Shown: positions 7,938 through 15,307 of the stretch, piece after piece
Layout of the letters: each line of letters starts with the position of its first letter
Numbering within the stretch: the first letter of the stretch is position 1
Source of the DNA: Hydrogenovibrio sp. UBA650
GTDB taxonomy: Bacteria > Pseudomonadota > Gammaproteobacteria > Thiomicrospirales > Thiomicrospiraceae
Assembly: GCA_002299245.1 (NCBI GenBank)
Contig: DBOI01000149.1
Span: 1 to 21,618 of the forward strand
DNA: 21,618 nucleotides
Direction of reading: 5' to 3'
The notes under the pieces: generated by a model
Told to the model about the DNA's origin: nothing
The model's database searches: none
The model's input: only the letters and a program-made list of their open reading frames with translations
Translations under genes and position numbers: made by a program

Positions 7938-7990
7938 ATTATATCGATTTCTAAAATTTTTTTGATCACATATCCTAATATGATCAAAAA
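7938..7990 (-). promoter_or_regulatory. Candidate promoter with inverted-repeat operator upstream of the ArsC-like gene
   Basis: The minus strand has a consensus -10 TATAAT (7938-7943), about 62 bases before the ATG, with only a weak -35. Just upstream is a perfect 10-bp inverted repeat, TTTTTGATCA (7959-7968) and TGATCAAAAA (7981-7990), with a 12-base spacer, placed at or above the -35 region. Its U/A tracts are in the wrong order for a terminator, so an operator is the better guess. The rest of 7991-8160 shows nothing I can name. Confidence 0.35.
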
Positions 7991-8160
7991 TTCTTAAAAT
8001 AAGCCCAAATAACAGGACTTTTTCTTAAACCCAACAAGCAAGGCCACCTCAGTAGAGAAATCGTCTAGAAGGCCATCAAATGAAAGCCTATTTTTTAAGC
8101 AGAATTGAATTTTTATAAGACTTTATACCTACAGGCGGATTTTGATTTATTTTTTGAGGC

Positions 8161-9960
8161 TTAATCAACTTTCTCAGAATCTGGATTACTATCCTCAAGT
8201 TTTGAATCATCACTGGTTACAACTTGAAGCCTGGCAATTCTTTTACTCAAACTGTGAAGTTGCTTAAAGGCTTCTACCAATTGCATCTCAAATCGAAAAA
8301 TTGCCAGGCGCTCATTGGTTGGTTTAAATCGTTTTGCCTGATGCTCAAGTGCTTCTTTAATCAAATGATTAATGGTTTCCTTCACCGAGAACACTTCTAG
8401 GGCAGAATCTTTATCAGATTTAACAACTGAAGTAATAGCATTATCAATCGATTTACCTACTTCACTTGAAAGCTGACCCACTAAATCAATCATTGTTTGA
8501 CTTGGCTTAATATCTTCATCAATCAATCGGTGAATTACTCCGATTATATTGGATTCAATAATCCCTAACATAGACTCCATATTGTGCAGTACACCCATTA
8601 ATTGGATAAACTCTTCCTGCTCGGCTGGCGAAAGTTCAGACTGACCAACACGAGCAAGGTAAGCCAGAATCTCTTTTTGATAATGCCTGAAACGATTAAG
8701 ATTGAGGTCTTCCCTAGCGAGTTTATCAATATCAGGTTTGGCAATTAGGCCAACCACACGTTTATAAAAGAGCCCATTTTTGCCTTCATAGTGCACCAGC
8801 TCTAGCCTGACTGCCTGAAGGGCTAGAGAGGGTGTTGAGATAAAACTCTTATCCAGGTATTCAGCCTTCATCTCTCCTGAATCTTTCTCAGACTCATCAA
8901 TAGGCACCAACTTAACTGCAACCCAAATCAGAAAAGGGACCAACGGTAGGAAAATAAACAGGTTAAATAGATTAAATAGCGTGTTGGCATTAGCAATTTC
9001 TCGTGGCGTATTTGCAGCCAACAGCTCCATTGTGGCGCCATTGGCTTCTATCTGTTGAGAGGAAATATAACTCGCTAATTGTGCTAATTCAGGTATAAAT
9101 GGCAAAAATATCAAAACACCAAATACATTGAACTGGAACTGTATCAGCCCTGCCCTGATGGCTTCACGGGATTTTCCTATGGTCGATAAAAGTGCTGTGA
9201 CTGTGGTACCAATATTGGCACCCATGGCCAAGGCAATACCAGCTGGTAAGGTCAAAAATCCATTGCTTGCCATAACAATAATAATGCCGATCGTGGCTGA
9301 GGAAGACTGTATAAGAGCGGTAAAAATAAATCCCGCTAAAATACCGAGTAACGGATTCTGAAACTCTACCATTAAGTCTAAAAATGGCTGATATTCTCGA
9401 AGCGGAGACATTCCCTGGCTCATCACATCCATTCCAAAGAACACCAAACCGAGCCCTAAAATTAAACGTCCGTAGGCGATTTTCTTGTTTCTTTTAGCGA
9501 AAAACTGAATGGTAAACCCTACCGCAACTAACAGAAGAGCCAGGCCTGTTACTTTGAAGGCAATCACTTGCGCGGTCACTGTAGTACCAAGGTTGGTTCC
9601 CAGAATCACCCCAGTAGCTTGTGAGAGCGACATCAGCCCAGCGGAAACAAATCCAACCGTTAAAACCGTCGTCACAGAGGAGGACTGGATAACCGCTGTA
9701 ACCCCTGCCCCGGTTAGTGCTCCCATCAACCTGTTAGTTGTAAGCTTGGTGAGAAGGCCTTTCATTTTCTCTCCGGCAACAATTAACAGGCTCTTAATTA
9801 ACTGCTCCATGCCATAAAGGAAAATTGCCAGGCCTCCGGCAAGCCACATAATCATATTGAACCAGTCAAGATTATCAGGTTCTGGAGTAGCTGCACTTAC
9901 AGGAACTAACCATAAACAACCCAGTAAAAATAAAGCAACAAGAGAAACTATTTTTGGCAT
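8161..9960 (-). CDS. Na+/phosphate cotransporter family protein with C-terminal PhoU-like domain
   Basis: A 599-residue inner-membrane carrier of the PNaS/NptA type. A signal-like N-terminus (about 1-24, VSAATPEP) precedes two inverted repeats bearing the family's QSSS motifs at residues 92-95 and 218-221, each followed by a glycine-rich motif (GTNLGTT about 121-127, GANIGTT about 247-253). About eight further hydrophobic segments end near residue 350. A helical cytosolic tail of about 200 residues resembles PhoU (YQKEILAYLARVG, LHNMESMLGIIESNI). The family couples Na+ to inorganic phosphate movement, and the direction cannot be told. It is followed on the same strand by the ArsC-like gene after 286 bases, with no clear terminator. 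A role in supplying phosphate over arsenate, or in exporting either, is inference from the arsJ neighbourhood. No convincing Shine-Dalgarno precedes the ATG. Confidence 0.9.
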   Translation of the reverse strand: MPKIVSLVALFLLGCLWLVPVSAATPEPDNLDWFNMIMWLAGGLAIFLYGMEQLIKSLLIVAGEKMKGLLTKLTTNRLMGALTGAGVTAVIQSSSVTTVLTVGFVSAGLMSLSQATGVILGTNLGTTVTAQVIAFKVTGLALLLVAVGFTIQFFAKRNKKIAYGRLILGLGLVFFGMDVMSQGMSPLREYQPFLDLMVEFQNPLLGILAGFIFTALIQSSSATIGIIIVMASNGFLTLPAGIALAMGANIGTTVTALLSTIGKSREAIRAGLIQFQFNVFGVLIFLPFIPELAQLASYISSQQIEANGATMELLAANTPREIANANTLFNLFNLFIFLPLVPFLIWVAVKLVPIDESEKDSGEMKAEYLDKSFISTPSLALQAVRLELVHYEGKNGLFYKRVVGLIAKPDIDKLAREDLNLNRFRHYQKEILAYLARVGQSELSPAEQEEFIQLMGVLHNMESMLGIIESNIIGVIHRLIDEDIKPSQTMIDLVGQLSSEVGKSIDNAITSVVKSDKDSALEVFSVKETINHLIKEALEHQAKRFKPTNERLAIFRFEMQLVEAFKQLHSLSKRIARLQVVTSDDSKLEDSNPDSEKVD

Positions 9961-10136
9961 CGTTAATATCTGCAGAAATTAAAAATATAGATTAATAATA
10001 ATGTAAAACAGGGTAAATAAAAAACCAGTAAAATCAATTTCTTAAATAAAATATGAATTTCAGCGTGTTTATTTTTGTCAATCTAGGCAGAGTATTATGA
10101 AACAGCAAAGCATAAAAAATTAAGGCGTTTATTTTA

Positions 10137-10178
10137 TTAGGAAGCAAAAAATGACAAAAAGTCATCTAAGCTTCCTAA
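10137..10178 (-). terminator. Nested hairpin after leuA, likely terminator
   Basis: The outer stem TTAGGAAGC (10137-10145) and GCTTCCTAA (10170-10178) encloses an inner stem ATGAC/GTCAT (10151-10155, 10161-10165). On the minus strand the inner hairpin is followed by a run of T. It lies 11 bases after the leuA stop. Confidence 0.6.
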
Positions 10179-10188
10179 ACCCCTGAAG

Positions 10189-11859
10189 TTAATTGATAAC
10201 ACCCTTTACTAGGGCTCTGACCATTGCAGACAAACTATCTTCAGCCATTGCTGCAGTCACCAGTTTTTTATCACCAATCTGCAAATAGGCATATGCCATT
10301 GCTTTGGCATTTTTACCCGCATTTTTCAAATTAATATTATCTTCAGCACGCATAGCGTGTTCTACATAATCAATTACATCAATACTTTGACCGCTGCGTT
10401 TCTGCCAGGCATCACATAGAGCACTCAAAGTACCATTGCCCTGACCTTGCCACTGTTCGCCGTTAATATCGACACTCAGAGCTTCAGAGCCGTCTTGCAT
10501 ATGTAGTTGAAAGTTATCCAACTCTATTTGATCAGAGTCACAACCATAGTGCTTGGAGAAAGCATCAAACAGATCCTTATGACTGACCACTCCACCTTGG
10601 TTTTCAGCAAGTTTCTGCGCAATTGGGGCAAAATCCAATTGCATCCACTTTGGCAGGTTCAATCCATATTCTTGAGCCAGAACAAAAGCGGATCCAGCCT
10701 TACCAGACTGACTGTTTACCCGAATAATCGCCTCATAATCACGGTTGATATCTTTCGGATCAATTGGCAAATAGGCGACATTCCAAGGCTCTTCAGACTG
10801 CTGTTTTAACAAGCACTTGCGAATCGCATCCTGATGACTTCCAGAATAAGCGGTATAAACCACCTCTCCGACCCAAGGATGACGAGGGTGAGTCTGTATC
10901 TGAGTGACCTCTTCAACCACCGGAACCCAGCTATTTGGCTGCGAAAGATCCAATTCCGGATCAATCCCCTCGCTGTATAGGTTCATTGCCAGAGTGACAA
11001 TATCCATATTTCCAGTCCGTTCACCATTGCCTAACAAAGTACCTTCAATACGATCTGCACCAGCTAATAAAGACAGTTCTGCAGCTGCAACCGCACAGCC
11101 ACGATCATTATGAGTATGAATCGAGATTATGGCCGATTCACGATTATGTAGATGATTAATAAAGTACTCAACCTGATCAGCAAAACGATTTGGCGAAGAG
11201 CTCTCGACAGTCGCAGGTAAGTTAAGAATGCATCTTTTATCAGGAGTCGGTTGCCAGACATCCATAACCGCCTGGCATACTTCAACCGCGAAGTCGGTTT
11301 CGGTTTGCGAAAAGCTCTCTGGCGAATATTGAAATACCCATTCCGCCCTTGGATTAGTTTCAGAGGCTTTAATGGCATATTCTTGTACCCATATAGCACC
11401 CTGCACTGCCATTGCCTTAATTTCATCTTTGGTTTTCTCAAAGACATTTTCACGCTGCACAGTTGAAGTGGTGTTATAGACATGGATAACTGCCTTTTTT
11501 ACACCCTCTAAAGCTTCATAGGTTTTTTTAATTAGATGCTCCCTGGCCTGAACCAAAACCTGTACAGAGACATCTTCAGGAATCAAATTCTCCTCAATTA
11601 GACGGCGAGTAAATTCAAATTCAGGCTGACTTGCAGATGGAAAACCGATCTCAATGGTTTTAAAACCCAGTGCTACCAGCTGCTTCCATAAAACCAGCTT
11701 TTGCTCTACTGTCATTGGATTAGCCAAAGCCTGGTTGCCATCTCTAAGATCAACACTCACCCAGATTGGCGCTTTAGGTAGTTGGTTGTTTGGCCATTGA
11801 CGATTAGGTAATTCAGGAGTTGGCGTACGGCGGTATTTTGATGGGTTCATTGAGTTCAT
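10189..11859 (-). CDS. leuA: 2-isopropylmalate synthase (type 2)
   Basis: A 556-residue enzyme of the first committed step of leucine synthesis: acetyl-CoA plus 2-oxoisovalerate gives 2-isopropylmalate. The TIM-barrel catalytic domain shows SVDLRDGNQAL (about 35-44), the metal-binding HTHNDRG (His248, His250) and GNGERTGNMD (277-286). A C-terminal leucine-sensing domain spans about 430-556 (GNGTLSALCDAW, AMAYAYLQIGDKK). The N-terminal extension SKYRRTPTPELPNRQWP and the overall length are typical of the long type-2 form of Pseudomonas, actinobacteria and yeast rather than E. coli LeuA. The start could be the first ATG (GAGAAA before it) or the fourth codon. It stands alone, divergent from an Lrp-type regulator 150 bases away. 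No leucine-rich leader peptide or T-box is seen. Confidence 0.96.
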   Translation of the reverse strand: MNSMNPSKYRRTPTPELPNRQWPNNQLPKAPIWVSVDLRDGNQALANPMTVEQKLVLWKQLVALGFKTIEIGFPSASQPEFEFTRRLIEENLIPEDVSVQVLVQAREHLIKKTYEALEGVKKAVIHVYNTTSTVQRENVFEKTKDEIKAMAVQGAIWVQEYAIKASETNPRAEWVFQYSPESFSQTETDFAVEVCQAVMDVWQPTPDKRCILNLPATVESSSPNRFADQVEYFINHLHNRESAIISIHTHNDRGCAVAAAELSLLAGADRIEGTLLGNGERTGNMDIVTLAMNLYSEGIDPELDLSQPNSWVPVVEEVTQIQTHPRHPWVGEVVYTAYSGSHQDAIRKCLLKQQSEEPWNVAYLPIDPKDINRDYEAIIRVNSQSGKAGSAFVLAQEYGLNLPKWMQLDFAPIAQKLAENQGGVVSHKDLFDAFSKHYGCDSDQIELDNFQLHMQDGSEALSVDINGEQWQGQGNGTLSALCDAWQKRSGQSIDVIDYVEHAMRAEDNINLKNAGKNAKAMAYAYLQIGDKKLVTAAMAEDSLSAMVRALVKGVIN

Positions 11860-12009
11860 ATTTTCTCTACAGCATTGCAGTTAGGTTTTTTAATGGACTC
11901 TATTTTAAAACTTAAACAATCTAATTTTATTGCAAACTATTTTATTAAAAACATAATTAATGCAATAATATTCTAATTATTAACAATTAATTGGTATTTA
12001 ATTTTACAA
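11860..12009. promoter_or_regulatory. leuA / Lrp-family divergent intergenic region
   Basis: A very AT-rich 150-base spacer with many overlapping short inverted repeats (TTAATAATTAGAATATTA and similar), the kind of DNA Lrp-family octamers often bind. Promoters for both genes must lie here, but several near-matches compete and I cannot choose between them. Confidence 0.4.
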
Positions 12010-12474
12010 ATGAATTTAGACAAGCACGATAAGGCGATATTAAATGCGCTACAGAATAATGGTCGCTTAACTAATCAAGAGTTAGCAGATCAAATTGGCC
12101 TATCACCCTCGGCCTGTTTGCGTCGTTTCAAAGCACTGGAAGATTCGGGAATTATAATCGGCTATCGTACTCTGCTGGATGCAAAGCAACTGGGTATGGA
12201 TCTAATGGCACTGCTGCATATTTCAATGGATAAACATACTCAAACACGTTTTGCAGATTTTGAGGATAAGGTGAGTCGATTACCAAATGTTCTGGAATGT
12301 TTATTGATAACAGGCCAGACTGCCGATTATCAATTAAAAGTGATTGTCAAAGATTTACAGGCCTATCAGGAATTACTATTGAATCACATTACTCAAATTT
12401 CAGGTGTAAGCGGAGTTCATACCAGTTTTGTTTTGAGAAAAGTGGTTGATAAAACCGCTATACCAATCAGTTAA
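12010..12474 (+). CDS. Lrp/AsnC family transcriptional regulator
   Basis: A 154-residue regulator of normal family length. The N-terminal winged helix-turn-helix is clear (DKHDKAILNALQNNGRLTNQ, then LADQIGLSPSACLRRFKALE, about 4-45). After a linker strand (IIIGYRTLLDAKQLG), the RAM/ligand domain spans about 65-150 (NVLECLLITGQTADYQLKVIVKD). Such proteins bind amino acids, often leucine, and act as local or global regulators. Its divergent position suggests control of leuA and itself; this is inference. There is no Shine-Dalgarno before the ATG (TTTAATTTTACAA), so translation may be weak or leaderless. Its stop codon overlaps the stop of the convergent small gene by 3-4 bases. Confidence 0.93.
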   Translation: MNLDKHDKAILNALQNNGRLTNQELADQIGLSPSACLRRFKALEDSGIIIGYRTLLDAKQLGMDLMALLHISMDKHTQTRFADFEDKVSRLPNVLECLLITGQTADYQLKVIVKDLQAYQELLLNHITQISGVSGVHTSFVLRKVVDKTAIPIS

Positions 12475-12743
12475 TCTTTTGCAGAATTGTTCTTTTTATT
12501 AGCGAAACCGGCGCCTTTTTTAGTTTTCGCTTTTAACTCAAGCTTATCGACAATTTCCCGATAATCCAGACCAGCTTTCTGCATCTCAACAAAACAGACC
12601 ACAATCACAGCTATGGAATTAGGCACTTCGCCCTTTTTTTTGTATGACTGAAGGTTCTTTTCACTTACCTTGATCAATTTACTGAATTTAGGCAACGAGA
12701 TTTCCGCATCTAAAAGATGTTTTTTAAACTCTATAAAAGTCAC
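12471..12743 (-). CDS. Small helix-turn-helix-like protein
   Basis: A 90-residue protein starting at GTG (12743), the only usable start after the upstream in-frame stop, with AAAGGG about 7 bases before it. Residues 1-50 look like a short XRE/Cro-type HTH: a helix (FIEFKKHLLDAE), then LPKFSKLIKVSEKNLQSYKK as the helix-turn-helix, then GEVPNSIAVIVVCFVEM. The C-terminal 20 residues are lysine- and asparagine-rich and probably disordered, perhaps DNA-contacting. I do not recognise a named family. It converges on the Lrp-type gene with overlapping stop codons and diverges from the lysine-rich H1-like gene, whose promoter region it shares. Confidence 0.7.
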   Translation of the reverse strand: MTFIEFKKHLLDAEISLPKFSKLIKVSEKNLQSYKKKGEVPNSIAVIVVCFVEMQKAGLDYREIVDKLELKAKTKKGAGFANKKNNSAKD

Positions 12744-12841
12744 CCTTCGACCCTTTACTGTTGTTTTTTAATAGACAAATATTATATTAATAAATCAGAT
12801 ATTTGTTTACAAATTGGTTAAATAAAAGCTACTATACCCAT

Positions 12842-12870
12842 AATTTATTACTTTTATCTAGTAATAAATT
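12842..12870 (+). promoter_or_regulatory. 11-bp inverted repeat in the leader of the H1-like gene
   Basis: The perfect arms AATTTATTACT (12842-12852) and AGTAATAAATT (12860-12870) are separated by 7 bases. It lies 30 bases before the ATG and just before the AAAGGA ribosome site (12887-12892). A possible promoter (TTTACA, 18 bases, TACTAT) lies upstream, so the repeat would be in the transcribed leader or at the start site. An operator or an mRNA hairpin are both possible. Confidence 0.5.
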
Positions 12871-12899
12871 CATTTGGTAATAATATAAAGGACACAATA

Positions 12900-13088
12900 A
12901 TGGCAAAATCTCTGAAGAAAAAAGTAGTAAAACAGGCAACTAAAAAAGCAGCAAAAAAAGCAGATGTTAAGAAAAAGAACATCAAAAGCGTTGTCAAAAA
13001 AGCGACAAAGCGAGTAATGAAAAAAGGTGTTTCAAGTAAGAAAAAACTCAAATCAGCTGCTAAAAAAGCAGTTAAAAAAGCATCTTAA
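12900..13088 (+). CDS. Lysine-rich histone H1-like protein
   Basis: A 62-residue, extremely basic protein: 26 lysines, no acidic residue other than one aspartate, and many Ala and Val. It is built of repeated K-K-A-x-K-K units (TKKAAKKA, KKATKRVMKK, KSAAKKAVKKA), like the C-terminal tail of histone H1 and bacterial H1-like proteins (Hc1, AlgP/HupN tails). It has no globular domain. Such proteins bind DNA or RNA by charge and can compact the nucleoid. The good AAAGGA ribosome site and a downstream hairpin support a real gene. A 65-codon ORF on the opposite strand is its shadow. The low complexity prevents a firm family call. Confidence 0.8.
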   Translation: MAKSLKKKVVKQATKKAAKKADVKKKNIKSVVKKATKRVMKKGVSSKKKLKSAAKKAVKKAS

Positions 13089-13107
13089 TTCAATAAGCCA
13101 AATCTAC

Positions 13108-13132
13108 CAAGGCCTGTTAATTTCAGGCCTTG
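13108..13132 (+). terminator. Hairpin after the H1-like gene
   Basis: A 9-bp perfect stem, CAAGGCCTG (13108-13116) and CAGGCCTTG (13124-13132), with a 7-base loop, begins 20 bases after the stop. No U-tract follows (it continues CTGGGGTA), so it may be an mRNA 3' stabiliser rather than an intrinsic terminator. Confidence 0.45.
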
Positions 13133-13375
13133 CTGGGGTATTCAGAAACCTGTTTTTCATAGCTTTGGCAGAAAAATAATCCCACCTAATACTCTTCACA
13201 TCAACTAATATCTTATTGTTTTTTATATAAATACCCCTTTTTGGAATGAATTTAGCTTACATTGAAAATATAATTTCAAGTAATCAAAAAGACAATAATT
13301 TATAATTATCTGGCAGTGAATTTACCTTACAAAATAGCTGCTATAAAACAAATTGATAAAAGCTGAATATAAAAA

Positions 13376-13918
13376 ATGGCAATCGATAAAGATATAAACA
13401 TACTGGTGGTCGATGATTTTTCAACCATGATTCGCATTGTAACCAATCTGCTAAAAGAGCTTGGGTTTACCAATATCGACGATGCAAATGATGGTTCCAA
13501 AGCATGGCCAATGATTCAAACAGGTAAATACGATTTTATTGTCAGTGACTGGAATATGCCGGAAATGACCGGAATTGAACTGCTGAAAAGAGTACGAGCT
13601 GATGAACAATTAAAAGATATGCCTTTTATGCTGATAACGGCAGAACAAAAACGCTCTCAGATACTTGAAGCTGCTCAAGCAGGCGTAGATGGCTATATTG
13701 TAAAACCTTTTACGGCAGCAACTCTAAAAGAGAAAATAGACAAGATTGCTGAACGTAAAAATCTAGAAAAACGCGGCTTGAAGGTTGCTGCACCTTCAGA
13801 AAAAAATAGACAGTTTGCAGAGGATCAAAAGGCTAAATTACAAAAAATGTTGGCTTCCATGCCCCCTGAAAAACGTAAAGCTTATCTTGCAAAACTCAAA
13901 AGAGAACAGCATTCATAG
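13376..13918 (+). CDS. CheY-type response regulator with a C-terminal extension
   Basis: A 180-residue protein. Residues 1-128 are a CheY receiver whose key residues fall one position from E. coli CheY numbering: acidic pair Asp13/Asp14, phospho-acceptor Asp58 in SDWNMPEMTG, Thr88, Lys110 and the switch Tyr107 in GYIVKPFTAATL. The flagellar-motor-type signature is therefore intact. Residues 129-180 form an extra lysine-rich, probably helical tail (KNRQFAEDQKAKLQKMLA, PPEKRKAYLAKLKREQ) not found in ordinary 129-residue CheY. No other chemotaxis gene lies in the window. The ribosome site is weak. TATAAT-like boxes occur upstream at several places (for example in 13265-13310), so the promoter is unclear. 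It is ended by the bidirectional terminator at 13991-14021. Confidence 0.88.
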   Translation: MAIDKDINILVVDDFSTMIRIVTNLLKELGFTNIDDANDGSKAWPMIQTGKYDFIVSDWNMPEMTGIELLKRVRADEQLKDMPFMLITAEQKRSQILEAAQAGVDGYIVKPFTAATLKEKIDKIAERKNLEKRGLKVAAPSEKNRQFAEDQKAKLQKMLASMPPEKRKAYLAKLKREQHS

Positions 13919-13990
13919 TAAGCGCTGTTGATGATTGAGGCGAAAACAAAAAATAGATAAGGCTTCAAATTCTAATAGTTATCTACCTTT

Positions 13991-14021
13991 AAAAAAACCC
14001 GGTCAAAATCCGGGTTTTTTT
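13991..14021. terminator. Bidirectional rho-independent terminator
   Basis: The stem CCCGG/CCGGG (13998-14002, 14010-14014) is flanked by A7 on the left and T7 on the right, so it works on both strands. It closes the CheY gene (+) and the Mrp operon (-), which converge here. Confidence 0.9.
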
Positions 14022-14063
14022 GTATCTTCTTTTTATACTTTTTATAGTGCAACACTAAAAAAA

Positions 14064-14396
14064 CTATTTTTCTCCGTGATAATCTTCAGTCCTTTTAACT
14101 TTATCAGTAGCTATATGAATAGCGGCTTTTGCCATTAAATGTGCCCCTATAGGAGCAGTAATAAACAGAAAAAGGGTAATTAATACTTCATGCAAGCTGA
14201 TCGCATCTTGTTTAAGAGTAAAGTAGATCACTGAGGCGATCAATATAGCTCCAACACCAAGCGTACTGGCTTTAGTCGGACCATGCAGTCTCATATAAAA
14301 ATCGGGCAGCTTATAAAGGCCTATAGACCCAATCAGAGTAAACACAGAACCGATAATAATCAGCAATGCTAGAAGGTATTCTAAATTTTCACTCAT
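14064..14396 (-). CDS. mrpG: Mrp/Mnh Na+/H+ antiporter subunit G
   Basis: A 110-residue membrane protein with three hydrophobic helices (about 7-28, 40-60 and 70-92). It carries the MrpG signature GLYKLPDFYMRLHGPTKAST (about 26-45) and a C-terminal AHLMAKAAI. It is the last gene of the Mrp operon, starting 6 bases after the mrpF stop. All Mrp subunits are needed for the antiporter complex in characterised species. Its transcript ends at the bidirectional terminator. Confidence 0.93.
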   Translation of the reverse strand: MSENLEYLLALLIIIGSVFTLIGSIGLYKLPDFYMRLHGPTKASTLGVGAILIASVIYFTLKQDAISLHEVLITLFLFITAPIGAHLMAKAAIHIATDKVKRTEDYHGEK

Positions 14397-14402
14397 AAGG
14401 AC

Positions 14403-14672
14403 TTATTCCATAATATCGCCGCGAAGCAGGTATTTGCTCAAAGCAACCGTGCCGACAAAACCCATTACTGCAATCAACAGTGCCGCCTCAAAGTAGACTG
14501 CACTTTTCAGATACAGGCCTGTTAAAACCAGAATTGCAATACTATTCACGTAAAGAGTATCTAAAGCCAAAATTCTATCGGGTTTGCTTGGACCAACAAT
14601 CATTCTATAAAAGCTTAATATTAGGGCGATTGAGATCAATACCAGACCAATTTCTAAACTGAGTTCTAACAT
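14403..14672 (-). CDS. mrpF: Mrp/Mnh Na+/H+ antiporter subunit F
   Basis: An 89-residue protein with three membrane helices. The MrpF signature YRMIVGPSKPDRILALDTL (about 22-40) and FEAALLIAVMGFVGTVALSKYL are clear. Its ATG has only a weak ribosome site, and the 46-codon small ORF stops 9 bases upstream, so translational coupling is plausible. Confidence 0.93.
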   Translation of the reverse strand: MLELSLEIGLVLISIALILSFYRMIVGPSKPDRILALDTLYVNSIAILVLTGLYLKSAVYFEAALLIAVMGFVGTVALSKYLLRGDIME

Positions 14673-14681
14673 AATTGTTAA

Positions 14682-14822
14682 TTACCAACCTAAAACTATA
14701 GCCACCCAGATTGCCAATAAAATCGACAAATTCAAGGCGGTAAAATTTGAATTTATAGCTGTAAATATTGATTTTATATCACATAAATTATCTATGCTAC
14801 GGCTGAGCTGAGTGGTTAGCAT
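14682..14822 (-). CDS. Small predicted membrane protein between mrpE and mrpF
   Basis: A 46-codon ORF not expected in a standard Mrp operon. Its ATG overlaps the mrpE stop (ATGCTAA, ATG at 14822-14820) and its TAA (14684-14682) ends 9 bases before mrpF. It thus fills a gap that would otherwise be the only large one in a tightly packed operon. The N-terminal half is polar (MLTTQLSRSIDN). The C-terminal 17 residues, LNLSILLAIWVAIVLGW, form one membrane segment ending two residues past a glycine. No homologue is recalled. The overlap and fit argue for translation by coupling, while the short length and AT-rich codons argue for caution. It could instead be a decayed spacer. Confidence 0.5.
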   Translation of the reverse strand: MLTTQLSRSIDNLCDIKSIFTAINSNFTALNLSILLAIWVAIVLGW

Positions 14823-15307
14823 GATTCAAAAATCTCTTTAAGGGGAGCTTCATAGCGTTGTTTAATCTCATCGATTGTCGCTTGCGGGTTTTCTTCATGC
14901 AAACCGTGCACCAATAGTACGGTTCTATCTGCATTAAGGTCGCACGATACAGTCCCGGGTGTCAGAGAGATAGTATTGGCAAGAATAGAGATCGCTACTG
15001 GATCCTCAATATCCAAAGGGATATGCAAAAACTTGGGCTGTAATTTATCTTTATTACTTAAGATCAGTTTAGCCACAATGACATTTGCTATCAAAATATC
15101 CCACAACACAACAAAAAGATACTTAATCAGTATCTTAGGATGACTGATACAGACTTTTTCTGGCCAGAAACTAGAGGTCATTATCGGAATAATAATGGCT
15201 AATATTCCACCTAAAACAATATGTCCCATTGCTAGAGTATTGTTCAATAGTAGCCAGATAATCCAAAGTATAAGAGTCAGGATTGGATGAGGCAGTAGTT
15301 TTTTCAT
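14816..15307 (-). CDS. mrpE: Mrp/Mnh Na+/H+ antiporter subunit E
   Basis: A 163-residue subunit. The N-terminal hydrophobic helices (about 7-45, LTLILWIIWLLLN) and a further segment (about 62-82, LIKYLFVVLWDILIANVIVAK) precede a cytosolic domain with the MrpE motif NTISLTPGTVSCDL (about 112-125) and VHGL. The start overlaps the mrpD stop by 4 bases (ATGA), so the two are translationally coupled. Its own stop overlaps the ATG of the small membrane ORF. Confidence 0.93.
   Translation of the reverse strand: MKKLLPHPILTLILWIIWLLLNNTLAMGHIVLGGILAIIIPIMTSSFWPEKVCISHPKILIKYLFVVLWDILIANVIVAKLILSNKDKLQPKFLHIPLDIEDPVAISILANTISLTPGTVSCDLNADRTVLLVHGLHEENPQATIDEIKQRYEAPLKEIFESC

Noticed and set aside
11900..11960. 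Leucine leader peptide for leuA attenuation
   Set aside because: Only a five-codon ORF (MFLIK) was found in the leader, without a run of Leu codons or a terminator/antiterminator pair.
12854..13051. Phe-rich minus-strand ORF opposite the H1-like gene
   Set aside because: Lysine codons (AAA/AAG) read as TTT/CTT on the reverse strand, so a hydrophobic shadow is expected; it has no ribosome site.
13935..14138. ORF of 67 codons after the CheY gene
   Set aside because: It reads through the bidirectional terminator and into mrpG on the other strand, with low-complexity sequence and no ribosome site.
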